Assembly: GCA_030686995.1 (NCBI GenBank)
Contig: CM060706.1
Coordinates: forward strand, 139,771,505 to 139,835,504
Direction of reading: 5' to 3'
Length of the DNA: 64,000 nt
DNA from: Artemisia argyi
Taxonomy: Eukaryota; Streptophyta; Magnoliopsida; Asterales; Asteraceae
In this document: piece by piece, positions 36,496 to 48,048 of the stretch
How positions within the stretch are numbered: the first letter of the stretch is position 1
Layout of the letters: every line of letters starts with the position of its first letter
The notes under the pieces: generated by a model
Told to the model about the DNA's origin: nothing
The model's input: the letters and a program-made list of their open reading frames with translations, nothing else
Databases searched by the model: none
Program-made: the position numbers and the translations under genes

Positions 36496-37074
36496 TATAT
36501 CCCTACACTTGGGATTTGCTTGTCCTCAAGCAAATGAGCTTTTCCACCAATAAAAATACAAGTTAGGGGTCATTTAACACTAATATAAAAGTAATTACAA
36601 CAAATGATCATTCCACCTTAGTCAAAACAAGCACGAAAATTATACACTAGCACCTCACATTAAGTATTTGGATACTCTCATCTCTCGGGTGTTGTAAATT
36701 TATATGTCATAATTGGAAATGAAGAAATATCACTCTTTACCTGTCATAGCAAATAGATTACCATAGGCTTGGAAAATGATCAAACCTCCACCACTTGGCG
36801 TAAGCATCTAGGATAAACTATCAAAGAGTTCTTTTAAAGGGTTATAACGTTAGGTGTAGGGGATATGGAAAACATGGTTTTGTTGGATAAACGGATATTT
36901 TACTGGTGGCAAGTCAATTGTCTTAGTTAACTACATGTACAATGAGGCGTTGCTAAGCCAAGACTCGACTCAACTTAAACTAACTACGACTCTTTTTGGA
37001 TTTTCAAGACACTATTTGACTTAAACATAAATAAAAGAAACGGATGGTAGCCCGTATGTTTTTCTCTTTTCTTT

Positions 37075-37164
<90 letters not shown>

Positions 37165-38821
37165 CTTTTTTTTCTTTATTTATTTATTTATTTTTTTTAT
37201 TTTTTTTTTGCATACACTTTTACTCTACCATCCAAAATAATACATCAAAGGGAGCTCGTCTCCTCCCTACACTTGAGCTTTTACATACTTTACAATCAAC
37301 TATTCTAATGACTCGAATCAAGATAATCAAAACACTTGGTGTACTTTTAAATATTAACGCACATATGGGGGTAATATATGATGTTCTTCCCCATTACTCC
37401 ATAACACAAGTACTTTACCCATGAGTCCCAATTGTCCCAAAACAATATGTACAAGATATGACTCTACTTAGCAACCATGTAATCGATTAGACAACTAACA
37501 AAGGGTTTAAACAATTAACAATAATGCACTAAAGATGAGTGCATACAAGGAAGGCTAAGGCGATTTGGTTGCACATTTGGGGTGGATTGTAAACAAATTC
37601 TTCCTTTAAGTAAAATGCTTAAAGTTAGAAACGAAAAGATAGGCTCGGAGGGGTCTACTAGGGGTATCGTGTACTAAAAATGAGTACAACGCAAAGGTGT
37701 GGGAGAATTACTTGACCTATGAAGTCAAGGTAATTATATTACAGGTGTAGAACAAGGGTTATCCTAATGCCTTTTATCATGTAGTAAATCCTAACTACAC
37801 GAATGTAGTCTCACTAGCGGTCTCGGGATGCATCGCTATCACAAGTTCTAGAATCTAAATACTACTGGTACACTCATAAGCACCAACAATGAATGCTTTT
37901 TCCTAAAGATCTAAGGGCGAACCTCACATATTTGGGGTGGAAATTTTTGAGTGGTATGGTTTTTGTGCTAGTCATACAACTCCTATCCATGAGACGCTTA
38001 TTATGACTAAAGTTTCACTCCTACATGTTGCAAAAAATTTTAAATTTGGTGCTAAAATTGCCCTAACAAATATTTCTCTCAGTTTTATTACACATTCACT
38101 ATCAAACAAAACAAAAACCAAGTGGAGTAATAGTTTCTAATATACCCTCCCTACACTTAAACCGAACATTGTCCCCATTGTTCTAGATAAAAGATGTAAA
38201 AGTAAAAATAAATAAGAATGAAAGAAACTAATACTCCCCTGATTCGTTCGGTGTGGATAATGTGACAACATGGTTAAATATACCTCCAAGAAGATGAACG
38301 TTGAAAGCTTCCCTCCAGAAATATAAATCATCTTCTTGTCCTGTAATCAACAAACATAAAAACCAAAGCATCAAACCGAACAAAAATCACAACTAGATGT
38401 AATTCCAGACTTAGAAATAGAAACAAGACAAAGCAACAAAATGATAGGATACTTGTGGAATGAATTACAAATAGGAACTCATAAAACATATCCACAATTA
38501 TTGACACACAAACAAGATAGAATATATGCTAATCATGAATTGTGAAGTTTTCATGTTCGAATTTAGTTCTTTTTAACAAAATATAAATTTCCCTACACTT
38601 ATCTTTTTATAAAATACCTTTATATGCAATTAAGACGAGGTTAAAAACAAAATAAAGCATTTTCACAAATTATTCGAAACATGAAAATTAAACAACTATG
38701 ATTAAGCATATATGACACAAACAAATAAATAAAATAAAAACATCAAACAATTAAAAACATGGGTTGGGTTGCCTCCCAACAAGCGCTTGTTTTTGTTCGA
38801 GTCACGAGCCTGACTCTACCC
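36496..38821 (-). other. Untranslated interior of element 2
   Basis: Begins (36496-36512) with the purine tract, AAGTGTAGGGATATA on the minus strand. Contains the AT microsatellite 37079-37162 and several copies of CCTACACTT-like purine/pyrimidine pieces (37266, 38149, 38591). No coding motif found. Confidence 0.6.
37079..37162. repeat. AT microsatellite, about 42 units
   Basis: Pure dinucleotide run inside element 2; it produces Tyr/Ile runs in chance frames. Confidence 0.95.
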
Positions 38822-39739
38822 TTATTTAACGGAAATAGGGGAGGTTTTCCCTACACTTAGGATTAACTGCGGGTGGAAGTAGCGATACACACCCTTAGGG
38901 TGGAAATATGCCACGTGAGGTGAAGGGGGTGAGTGAATGGCTTCCTTCATCCTAAAACTACCCGGATAATATTGGTTGATGGGTGGGTCGGTTCCTCTTT
39001 TGTCTCTTAGATGTATATCTAAGGATGGAAAGTTGTGTAAAGGTTGAGGTTCCGGTTCATCAACATTAGGAAATTCCCTAGAACTAGGAGTAAGGTTATC
39101 ACTACAAGTATTCAAACCTATATCCCCTAGTGGTGCTTGGTCCAAGGGTTCTACCTCAATTGGGGTTCCTATAGTCTCTTTTACTTCTTCCGGGTAAGTC
39201 ACGGGCGGTGTATGTGCCTCAAATGATGGTAGGACTTGTGGGGTACTTTGTGGGCTTGGATTATCCACCTCATCCTCCATTGTATCTAGATTACCTATGT
39301 GTTTGTTTTGTACTATGATATTAGGCGCCATCCACTTAGGTATCTCAACATGAGCATATTCATCCCCTAACAAACTTGTTTCATGATCCTTTAAATTTGT
39401 TGTCAATTGATTTGTTATGTTGTTTGTCGGGTTGTCTACTCTATAATAATATTGGGCACAATCTTCTATGGCATCTCATGCTTCTTCAACATTTAATTCC
39501 CTAAGGTCCCCGTTGGCAAAATTATCAATGTACCTTTGGAAATACGGGTGGACACTATAGTAAAAGATTTGAGTTAGGTACCATAGATCGAAACCATGAT
39601 GAGGGACTATTCGTAGTAAATTTTTAGAACGAGTTCATGCATCATAAATAGGTTCATCTCGATATTTTTTGAACATCAAGATGTCATTAGGAGTGAATGG
39701 GTTTCGTGGTCGGTAGTATGGTGGATTCGCATTCTCCAT
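38822..39739 (-). pseudogene. Short Athila-type gag with two TGA stops
   Basis: From ATG 39739-39737 a single frame of about 305 codons reaches its stop at 38822-38824. The N-terminal part has the gag features FKKYRDEPIYDA, LLRIVPHHGFDLW and LRELNVEEA, then an acidic Pro-rich tail. Two TGA codons (39637-39635 and 39478-39476) fall where related gag proteins usually have Trp, as I recall, so each may be one G-to-A change. The gag domain is shortened at its N-terminus compared with element 1, and there is no zinc knuckle. Confidence 0.75.
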
Positions 39740-39905
39740 AATGGTGAATGGAAGAGTCAATGGAAAGGTTTCTACGAACAAATACACAAAGAAAAGATAG
39801 ACTATGAGAAAGCTAATAAAAAGAAAATAAAAATCTTACTAAAAAGGAATCTAATGAGTAGACCTAATCAAAATAAATTTCAACCTAAACAATAATTATT
39901 CCAAG

Positions 39906-39922
39906 GGTTGCGGCGCCAAAAA
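39906..39922 (-). promoter_or_regulatory. Primer binding site of element 2
   Basis: Minus strand reads TTTTTGGCGCCGCAACCC beside the LTR. TGGCGCC is the usual Athila/gypsy core. Confidence 0.75.
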
Positions 39923-39924
39923 CT

Positions 39925-41447
39925 TGATGCGTGAGAATTGCACCAGACTTTACCTCTCAAGGGATCTTGAGAAGCTTACAACCCCCACCAGGCAGTGTAC
40001 CTGATCGTTGTAGTACAGTATAGTGACAAGTACCGGGGGATTGATCGTTCAGCTCAGGAATAGTGTCGCTAGGATTAAAATTAATCTAACTAGGTCTAAA
40101 GGTGAAGGATGATTCTTTTTATGTTTTTATATTTTATGAAAAGCAGGTAAAAATCTCGGGTATTGGAAGAAGGGGCGGAATTAGTTGCTAAACAACTAAC
40201 CCAAAAGCTACTAATCAAACTAATGTGCAAGAAAAATAAACTAAGGTTCTACATGATATGTGAAGCATGTCTACCCATGATATGTTACTCCTTGCTAGCT
40301 ATCCAATTCTACCTATTGAATTGTCACACCTTGTTTTAATTGACGGGTTGTATTCCTTAATACCATTCGTGGGGTGGCGTACGTACTTCTCCAACTCTAT
40401 AAGCTCCTACTTCACTCCTATGTCGAGCCTGCAAGAAGCTCCTAACATGGGATCATTAGAATTCGCTCATGCATTAAATACAACCTTAATAACCTAGTAC
40501 GCATTGGTTCATGTTTCTTAAGACGTTCAAGCATGTTACCCTATGGAAGTCTGCCAGTTTTCTTAAGCCTAACATCGAATTCATTCAATTAAACAAGAGA
40601 TAATAGGAAACAAGAATTATAAGCTAAACCAATTAGACCTATCGAAGTGTCACTCCCTAATTGATGAAGATAGACACAAACATCAACAAGGAATCAATAA
40701 GTTCTAATCAATTATATACAAGTTTCACACAATCATAAGTAGACACAAGGTGAATTAGCAAAACATAATCAAAGAAGAGCAAACAACAATGATAATGGAA
40801 AACATAATTAAGATAGAATCAACAAACCATTACAAGATGTTTATGGAGTGATTGAAACCCTCTAAGTTGCTGGAAAAACACCTACCTAAACCCAGGAATC
40901 GACCTTAAGGTTTAGGGCTTACAAAAAGTGAAGTTATGATGTTATATTTATAGGCAAGTTTTCTGTCGGCAAGGCATGACGGCGTCAGCTCGTTACACAT
41001 GATGGCGTCATACCTATTTTTTCACAAAATTGTAGATTTCTTCGTCCTCTTCGCGTGGGCTTTTGAATCACCTAAATCTGAGTTCGTATGCAAAAGTTAT
41101 GACCAAAACAATATCAACTACTTCGCGCGCAAGTTTTGACAAGTTAACACGTGACGGCCTTGGGTGACGCCGTCACGTTTCTTCTGGACCGTCACCACTT
41201 TTGCTCTTGACGCCGTCATCTAAATGCTCTTGACGCCGTCAGGTACTATTCCCAGCAAGGAAAATTAAGACTTTGCCGTTTTCTTCACTTTTATGCTCCA
41301 AAAACGTCCAAAATGTTTCTTTTTCCAGAATTCACTCCAAAAGTACCTAAAATGACAAAAGGAACGATTTAGGGCAATATTTGATCAAATAAATTCGAAT
41401 TCGGGCTTAAATGACCCCCTAAAAACGGATCATTTTTCGCCTCATCA
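39925..41447 (-). repeat. 5' LTR of Athila-type element 2
   Basis: 1523 bp, TG...CA ends. Contains the 68-bp segment (39999-40066) missing from the other copy, and several GACGCCGTCA motifs (for example near 41166 and 41208). Confidence 0.9.
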
Positions 41448-41452
41448 GCAGC

Positions 41453-42999
41453 CAACCAACGCACGACATGTGGTGAAAGTGATATGCATATTTTTGGCTA
41501 TAAATTGGAGACACTAGAACTCGGTGAAGGGAATTGCACGGCCTTCATCTTGGTCTTTGGATCAATACCACACCAAAGAATAATATCAGCAGCAATTTAG
41601 CAATCATTATTACGAGTAGTTAATTTCTGTTTAAATGTTTTAGTAACAACTTTATGTAACTTTAATTTTTAATTATTAGCATTAATTAGTCCTACAAATT
41701 CTTTCTTTGTTTTTCTTTTCTCTACGAAGATTCCACATCAACAATTTACAAGTATCATTAATTTCATTCTCGTTTTGTTTCATTTAGTAATTTTACAACT
41801 TTTTGTATTGAAATGTGGCAGGTTCTTTTTCTTGTATTTTTTATCGAATGTTTCCATCAAAGTAGTAGTTTTTTCTTTCTTTCTTAAAGTCATTTTTTCT
41901 AGTCCTAAATATTTATCTCCATCTAGCACAATGTCATTTTTCTAATCATCATGTTTCATTTCTTTTAAATCGTTAGAAAAGTCATTATATTTGTTTCAAC
42001 AGTCTTGATTAAAATTTAGAAATTAGTGGGGTTGTTTAGTGATAGTTGAGATCAAGAGGAGATTAATGGGTTTAATCAATGGAGGCATTAGATGTTGGGT
42101 TGAAGCTTATGAAGTGGGTCTCATCTCATCCCGCCATCTTCACAATTTTCATCTCATTTGGTTATCTCTATCCTTTTTATCACTTTATTTTTAGTATTTT
42201 AATTGTTATTGTCATGTTTGTTAGTTTTAGGATTAGTTTAGTTTTATTTTGCATTATGAAATAGATTTTATATATGCTTGTTAACTGGGTTGTGATTTGA
42301 GAAATTAAATGTGAAACTTAGAAATTATCGATTGATACCCTTTGGTTTATTTGGTTAGATTTTTAGTTATTTTAACGGGCAAAGGCCGTTAGGGTAATTA
42401 ATTAAATCTAGAAATTTTACCAAGTTAAAAAATTGTTTATTCATATATAAACCAACGTTGTGAGAAAAATAGTTTTTAAACGGGTATAAGTTAATCACAT
42501 GCTATAAAAGAAATTCACACTTAATGATCTTTTCACCTCACTTGGCAAGCATGCTCTTTAATATTATCTTTTAGATCTATTTAGTCTCGTTTTTACTATT
42601 AGTTTTTCTTTTATCATCTAGTACGTAAGAAAATTATTTTTGCATCCATAGGTTTAGTATTTCTTAAATTTTACTTTTAAACCCGTTTACTTACGTTATT
42701 TTTAATTAGGTTATGCGTTTTTAATCTAGATTACGTTTTAGGATTATTTAGCTTTACGCTATTGTTTTAATTGCTTTATTATATGCTTTATAGCGTAGAT
42801 GTACTTTTCCTTGTCTCATATATCATTATATCCCTCTTTAAACCTCATTCAAATCACCCGATCACGAACTTGAACCGATTCACCATTTCACACCTTGTCG
42901 GGACTTAACGACCCGGGAAAACACTGTACTCACCGGAGAATATGCGTGGTTTGACTACTTTGACTATTCTTGGTCCAAGTTGACTTTCTACCTCGATCA
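41453..42999 (+). repeat. 5' LTR of Athila-type element 1, right part
   Basis: Continues the LTR from CAACCAACGC and ends CTCGATCA directly before the primer site. Matches 46537-48043 apart from a 43-base segment near 42446-42488 absent from the 3' LTR. A 61-codon open frame (42079-42264) recurs in both copies and is not treated as a gene. Confidence 0.9.
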
Positions 43000-43001
43000 T
43001 T

Positions 43002-43020
43002 TTGGCGCCGCTGCCGGGGA
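43002..43020 (+). promoter_or_regulatory. Primer binding site of element 1
   Basis: TTGGCGCCGCTGCCGGGGA, close to the Athila-type site TGGCGCCGTTGCCGGGG. Confidence 0.9.
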
Positions 43021-43373
43021 GGAGTGAAGCCGTTTATCGATTCGAGTTTGCAGATTATTGATTGAAGACCCTTCTCTGGAAGTTATCGTCTCGGTTTTTT
43101 GTGAATATTCTTTTATTTTTCCTAAATATAAAAAAATCCAAAAATATTTTCCTTTTCAAAATTTGTTTTTCTTTTCTTCTTCTATCTTAGTTTGTTTTTC
43201 AATTATAAAAATCCAAAAAATTTTTTCTTCTTATTTTATTTTCCCTTTCTTTTATCTTTACAAAATCCAAAAAGAATTTTTATTATCCTCTTATATGTTT
43301 AATTCTTATCTCTTTATCCTCTTAACCGTTTAATTCTTATCTTCTCATCCCTTATATTCTTTAATTCTCCACC

Positions 43374-44962
43374 ATGTTCGATTATTTACCATCTCATCCC
43401 CATGATCCAAGGACCATGGAGGATTTCTATCATTCGACACTCATCAGTAGAGGAGTACCGATTGCTCCGACAAACGATTTTTTTTGAAAGATCATATGAT
43501 TGAATTTATTCAACAAATTTGCCAATTTCACGGTTTTGAAGATGAAGATGCTAGTTATCATTTAGACAAATTTCTATCGATCACTCAATTCTTCAAACAA
43601 AACGGAGTTTCTCAAGACAGCATCCGTTTGAATCTCTTTCCCTTCTCGTTAACCTGTGAAGCTGAATCTTGGTTTTACACTCTTAAAACCCATTCAATTC
43701 ATACTTGGGAAGAGATGTGTCTCAAGTTTCTTTCAAAATACTTTCCATACATAAAAACGATGCAGTTTAGAAGAGACATTCTAAATTTTCGACAATTGCA
43801 CAAGGAATCAGTATTTGAAGCTTGGGAAAGATTCAAATACTTGCTGCAGAGATGTCCAGATCATAGAATTTTGCTCCTTGATCAAATCTTAACCTTCTAT
43901 CATGGCATAAATATGATCGATCGAGACAAAATCATGTTGGCTGCCGGAGGCAATCTCATGCGAAAAACTCCTCAAGAAGCTTATGATTTGATCGAGAATA
44001 TGACACAACATCACTATCAGTGGGATAGTGGAGTCCTTTATGACTCTACCACTATTTTGAGTGATCATCATTCCGATTTCATTTCTGCAGATATTGCACG
44101 AATTGAGGTCCTTGGCAAGAAAGAAAGCTATATAAGTCAATATTGCCAACAAGGACCAGGTCATCCTAACACTATTCACTTTTCATACTCCGATGAAAGT
44201 GATGAGGATGAACCTTTTGAAAAAGAAGAATTAAAGATCCCTCAAAATATTAAAAACCCTTCAGATACCTTTTTAATAGGGGACGAGGAAGTCGAAATCA
44301 ATCCTATTGAAAAGATTGATGACCTTGCCCCAATCCCAAGGGTATTCAAGGAACCTTTCGATCTTCATGATTCTGATTCACATACTTTTGATACGACTAT
44401 CACGAATCCTTTGTTTGATTTTGATTCTGAATTTACTCTAAAATCAGACAATCCTATCTTTGATATTCAGAATGAGGAGAGTGATGAGTCCGATACGGAG
44501 ACCGTTATGGACGAGGTGCAAATTTATAGCCCACGAAGTACTGCACAAGTCCCATCTCCATCTATCTATCCAGAGCCCGAGCTCATAGACGTACTTCATA
44601 AGAGTGATTATCTTCTCGAGGAGTTCTCCAGTAAACTCTCTTATGACATAGCTCCTCCAGAGTATGATTATTTCTATTTTGATCTTGAGAAAGATTTTAG
44701 TCTGGGGGGAGACATACTTATTGATGGCATCACCCCGCCTCCCCCTCCCAAGGTTTTTAAAAATTACCAAATGAGCTTTAACGATAAAATTCAAAACAAA
44801 GAAATTGGAAAATTTGATTTTGAAAATGATGAATTTATCTTAATTATGATTAAAATCTTTCTTCCATTCCTCACATTTGATGTGACTTTTCCTATCCTTC
44901 ACTCCATCGGGAGTAAGGATTTAATCTTTGACCCCGACATCATTATTTATAATTTCTTTTAA
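43374..44962 (+). pseudogene. Athila-type gag, one frameshift near the N-terminus
   Basis: The ATG 43374 in CACCATGT context opens a frame that meets TGA after about 37 codons. In the next frame the gag continues without a break for 492 codons to 44962. The switch is at a run of eight T (43478-43485), so a one-base change there explains it. The main frame has the retrotransposon-gag domain (about residues 10-170 of it): LNLFPFSLTCEAESWFYTL, FLSKYFPY, FEAWERFKYLLQRCP and PQEAYDLIENM. The rest is acidic and ends with FLPFLTFDV and DLIFDPDII segments. No zinc knuckle, protease or pol follows. Such gag-only frames are common in Asteraceae annotations as I recall. Confidence 0.85.
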
Positions 44963-45217
44963 GAGCCATGGGTATCTCATCGGAGTGGAACTTTCCTATG
45001 CTTCATTGTTTATACAAACATCTTGAATGAAAGTCCGATGGAGATTGTCTCTTCCACATGTTGCTTCCCCAAGAACCAATGAATTCGAGGTCGGGTCAAG
45101 CTAGCGACTCGGTAAACAAAAACATTAGCACAACATGGGTTTTCACCCATATTTCTGTCTTCTTTCTTATTTCTAACACTAAGTGTGGGGGAGTTGCCCC
45201 TGCTGTTGTTACCATGT

Positions 45218-45219
<2 letters not shown>

Positions 45220-45305
<86 letters not shown>
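45220..45305. repeat. AT microsatellite, about 42 units
   Basis: Pure dinucleotide run in element 1, producing Tyr/Ile chance frames on both strands. Confidence 0.95.
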
Positions 45306-45307
<2 letters not shown>

Positions 45308-45554
45308 GGTGTTCCCACATTTAGCTAGTAATATTGCCTTTTTACATTTAAAGAGTCGGCATAATAGCCGGGACTTTGAATATTGAGGACATTATTCAAT
45401 TCTAAGTGGTGGGGGGAATTCTAGCGAATTTGATCACATTATACCTTCTAGTACCCCCGTTTTTGGCCAAAATTTACCAAATTTTTTTTAGTGGAAGTGC
45501 TTTGCACTAACACAACAAATGGTTATCAGTCCACCATGTCTAACCCACATAAGG

Positions 45555-45960
45555 ACTGGCTAATCCAGGAGCAAACGACTCTTGGTAAAGATATCTCAAA
45601 TCCGTTTATGGCTGACAATTTGCCAAAAATTGTATGGTATTCAACTCACCATATCTTTGATAGTGAAGAGTTGGCTAGCCCACAAGGTTATGGCTTGTGG
45701 TAAAGGCAGTGGAAAACCATAATTGGTAATTAACTCACCAAGATGATAATTTCATCAAAGAGTTGGCTAGTCCAGAAGCAAACGGCTTTTGGTAAAGACA
45801 AATCAAATCCGTTAACAGCTGATGGTTTGCTTAAATCATATGGTTATCAGTGTACCATAGTTCTTATTTGAACGAAAACATTTGGCTACTCCAGAAGTAA
45901 TGACTTTTGGTATAGAGACATCAAATCCATTATATTTTTTAAAAACGGGTTGTTTTTGGA
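45555..45960 (+). repeat. Four degenerate internal repeats
   Basis: The phrase TGGCTA(A/G)(T/C)CCA(G/C), a short gap, then CTTGGTAAAG or similar recurs at about 45557, 45670, 45763 and 45883, with AAATCCGTT after three of them. Spacing is about 95-120 bases. Not previously explained by LTR or gag. Confidence 0.65.
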
Positions 45961-46002
45961 TTCTAGATTGTTAGGGACTAGCAATAGTTTAGTGTGGGGG
46001 AT

Positions 46003-48043
46003 TGATAAGTGTGTAAATACTCATCATTTTATACCCATTTCGACTGCGAAAATGACCAAAAACTAACCATAAATGCCAAAGATATTGTGTTTTTGTGTTT
46101 TTGAATGTGCACGTACGGATATTAAGAAAAAGGACAAAAATTATGGAAAAATGGACAACAACCGCGCACGAGATTGGAAAGAGCATGAAATTACGAGACC
46201 GTCGTTAATTTTACTTGAAGCATCGAGGCAAAAGACGAAAAATTTAAAGATTAAACGAAGCCCAAGTCTAACAAATAAATTTTTGGCCCACTCAAAGAAA
46301 ACGAAGCCCAATCCAAGATGTCCAACAAGAAGACAATGAAAGACAATATGGTTGTGATAGCTTTCAAATGAAAAAAATATATGGCATTATGACAAAAAAA
46401 AGAAAAAAAAAATAGCAAATGAAATAGCCTACTGCCATTTCCTCTCCAAGTGATCCATGCGACAAGACGACACAAAGATGAAAAAAATTAAAGAAAGCAA
46501 TTTGCATTCCATGGCCATGTGATGCTATCCTCAAGCAGCCAACCAACGCACGACATGTGGTGAAAGTGATAAGCATATTTTTGGCTATAAATTGGAGACA
46601 CTAGAACTCGGTGAAGGGAATTGCACAGCCTTCATCTTGGTCTTCGGACCAATACCACACCAAAGAATAATATCAGCAGCAATTTAGCAATCATTATTAC
46701 GAGTAGTTAATTTCTGTTTAAATGTTTTAGTACCAACTTTATGTAACTTTAATTTTTAATTATTAGCATTAATTAGTCCTACAAATTCTTTCTTTGTTTT
46801 TCATTTCTCTACGAAGATTCCACAACAACAATTTACAAGTATCATTAATTTCATTGTCGTTTTGTTTCATTTAGTAATTTTACAACTTTTTGTATTGAAA
46901 TGTGGCAGGTTCTTTTTCTTGTATTTTTGATCGAATGTTTCCATCAAAGTAGTAGTTTTTTCTTTCTTTCTTAAAGTCATTTTTTCTAGTCCTAAATATT
47001 TATCTCCATCTAGCACAACGTCATTTTTCTAATCATCATGCTTCATTTCTTTTAAATCGTTAGAAAAGTCATTATATTTGTTTCAACAGTCTTGATTAAA
47101 ATTTAGAAATTAGTGGGGTTGTTTAGTGATAGTTGAGATCAAGAGGAGATTAATGGGTTTAATCAATGGAGGCATTAGATGTTGGGTTGAAGCTTATGAA
47201 GTGGGTCTCATCTCATCCCGCCATCTTCACAATTTTCATCTCATTTGGTTATCTCTATCATTTTTATCTATTTATTTTTAGTATTTTAATTGTTATTGTC
47301 ATGTTCGTTAGTTTTAGGATTAGTTTAGTTTTATTTTGCATTATGAAATAGATTTTATATATGCTTGTTAGGTGGGTTGTGATTTGAGAAATTAAGTGTG
47401 AAACTTAGAAATTATCGATTGATACCCTTTGGTTTATTTGGTTAGATTTTTAGTTATTTTAACGGGCAAAAGCCGTTAGGGTAATTAATTAAATCTAGAA
47501 ATTTTACCAAGTTAAAAAATTGTTTATTCATATATTAATCACATGCTATAAAAGAAATTCACACTTAATGATCTTTTCACCTCACTTGGCAAACATGCTC
47601 TTTAATATTATCTTTTTGATCTATTTAGTCTCGTTTTTACTATTAGTTTTTCTTTTATCATCTAGTACGTAAGAAAATTATTTTTGCATCCGTAGGTTTA
47701 GTATTTCTTAAATTTTACTTTTAAACCCATTCACTTACGTTATTTTTAATTAGGTTACGCGTTTTTAATCTAGATTACGTTTTAGGATTATTTAGCTTTA
47801 CGTTATTGTTTTAATTGCTTTATTATATGCTTTATAGCGTAGATGTACTTTTCCTTGTCTCATATATCATTATATCCCTCTTTAAACCTCATTCAAATCA
47901 CCCGATCATGAACTTGAACCGATTCACCATTTCACACCTTGTCGGGACTTAACGACCTGGGAAAACACTGTACTCACCGGAGAATATGTGTGGTTTGTCT
48001 ACTTTGACTATTCTTGGTCAAAGTTGACTTTCTACCTCGATCA
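46003..48043 (+). repeat. 3' LTR of Athila-type element 1
   Basis: 2041 bp, TGATAAG...GATCA, followed by the CCCGC duplication. The only uninterrupted copy of this LTR in the window, useful for locating element 2's insertion site. Confidence 0.92.
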
Positions 48044-48048
48044 CCCGC

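Larger units (their letters stand above)
35041..41447 (-). mobile_element. Athila-type gag-only LTR element 2, inserted in the 5' LTR of element 1
   Basis: LTR copies 35041-36495 and 39925-41447 (TGATGC...CTCATCA as read on plus) enclose 3.4 kb; the duplication GCAGC flanks the whole (35036-35040 and 41448-41452). The primer site lies left of 39925 and the purine tract right of 36495, so transcription is on the minus strand. The interior holds a short, twice-stopped gag frame and an AT microsatellite, but no pol. The two sides of element 1's LTR join exactly when it is removed. Confidence 0.9.
44963..46002 (+). other. Interior of element 1 between gag and 3' LTR
   Basis: Holds decayed coding-like sequence just after gag, purine tracts GTGTGGGGGAG (about 45183) and GTGGTGGGGGGA (about 45405), the AT microsatellite, four degenerate repeats (45555-45960), and the final tract GTGTGGGGGAT abutting the LTR at 46003. 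Confidence 0.65.
34513..48043 (+). mobile_element. Athila-type gag-only LTR element 1, nested in the Copia element
   Basis: LTRs run TGATGAGTG...CTCGATCA (5', split: 34513-35040 plus 41453-42999) and TGATAAGTG...CTCGATCA (46003-48043), flanked by CCCGC (34508-34512 and 48044-48048). Between them lie a primer site, one Athila-like gag frame, repeats and a purine tract, but no protease, RT or integrase: the interior is only 3 kb against roughly 6-8 kb for a full Athila. It would depend on proteins from another element. The 3' LTR lacks 43 bases present in the 5' LTR near 42446, and other differences are few. Confidence 0.9.

Noticed and set aside
37044..37424. 126-codon frame with Tyr-Ile repeats
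   Set aside because: Most of it is the AT microsatellite of element 2; no domain outside it.
35315..40497. Identical 76-codon frames at 35315-35545 and 40267-40497
   Set aside because: They are the same place in the two LTRs of element 2; repetition reflects the LTR pair, not a conserved gene.
43889..44794. Antisense frames (96 and 116 codons) under the Athila gag
   Set aside because: Shadows of the gag frame with no independent motif.
45010..45386. Overlapping frames around 45.2 kb on both strands
   Set aside because: They are generated by the AT microsatellite of element 1.
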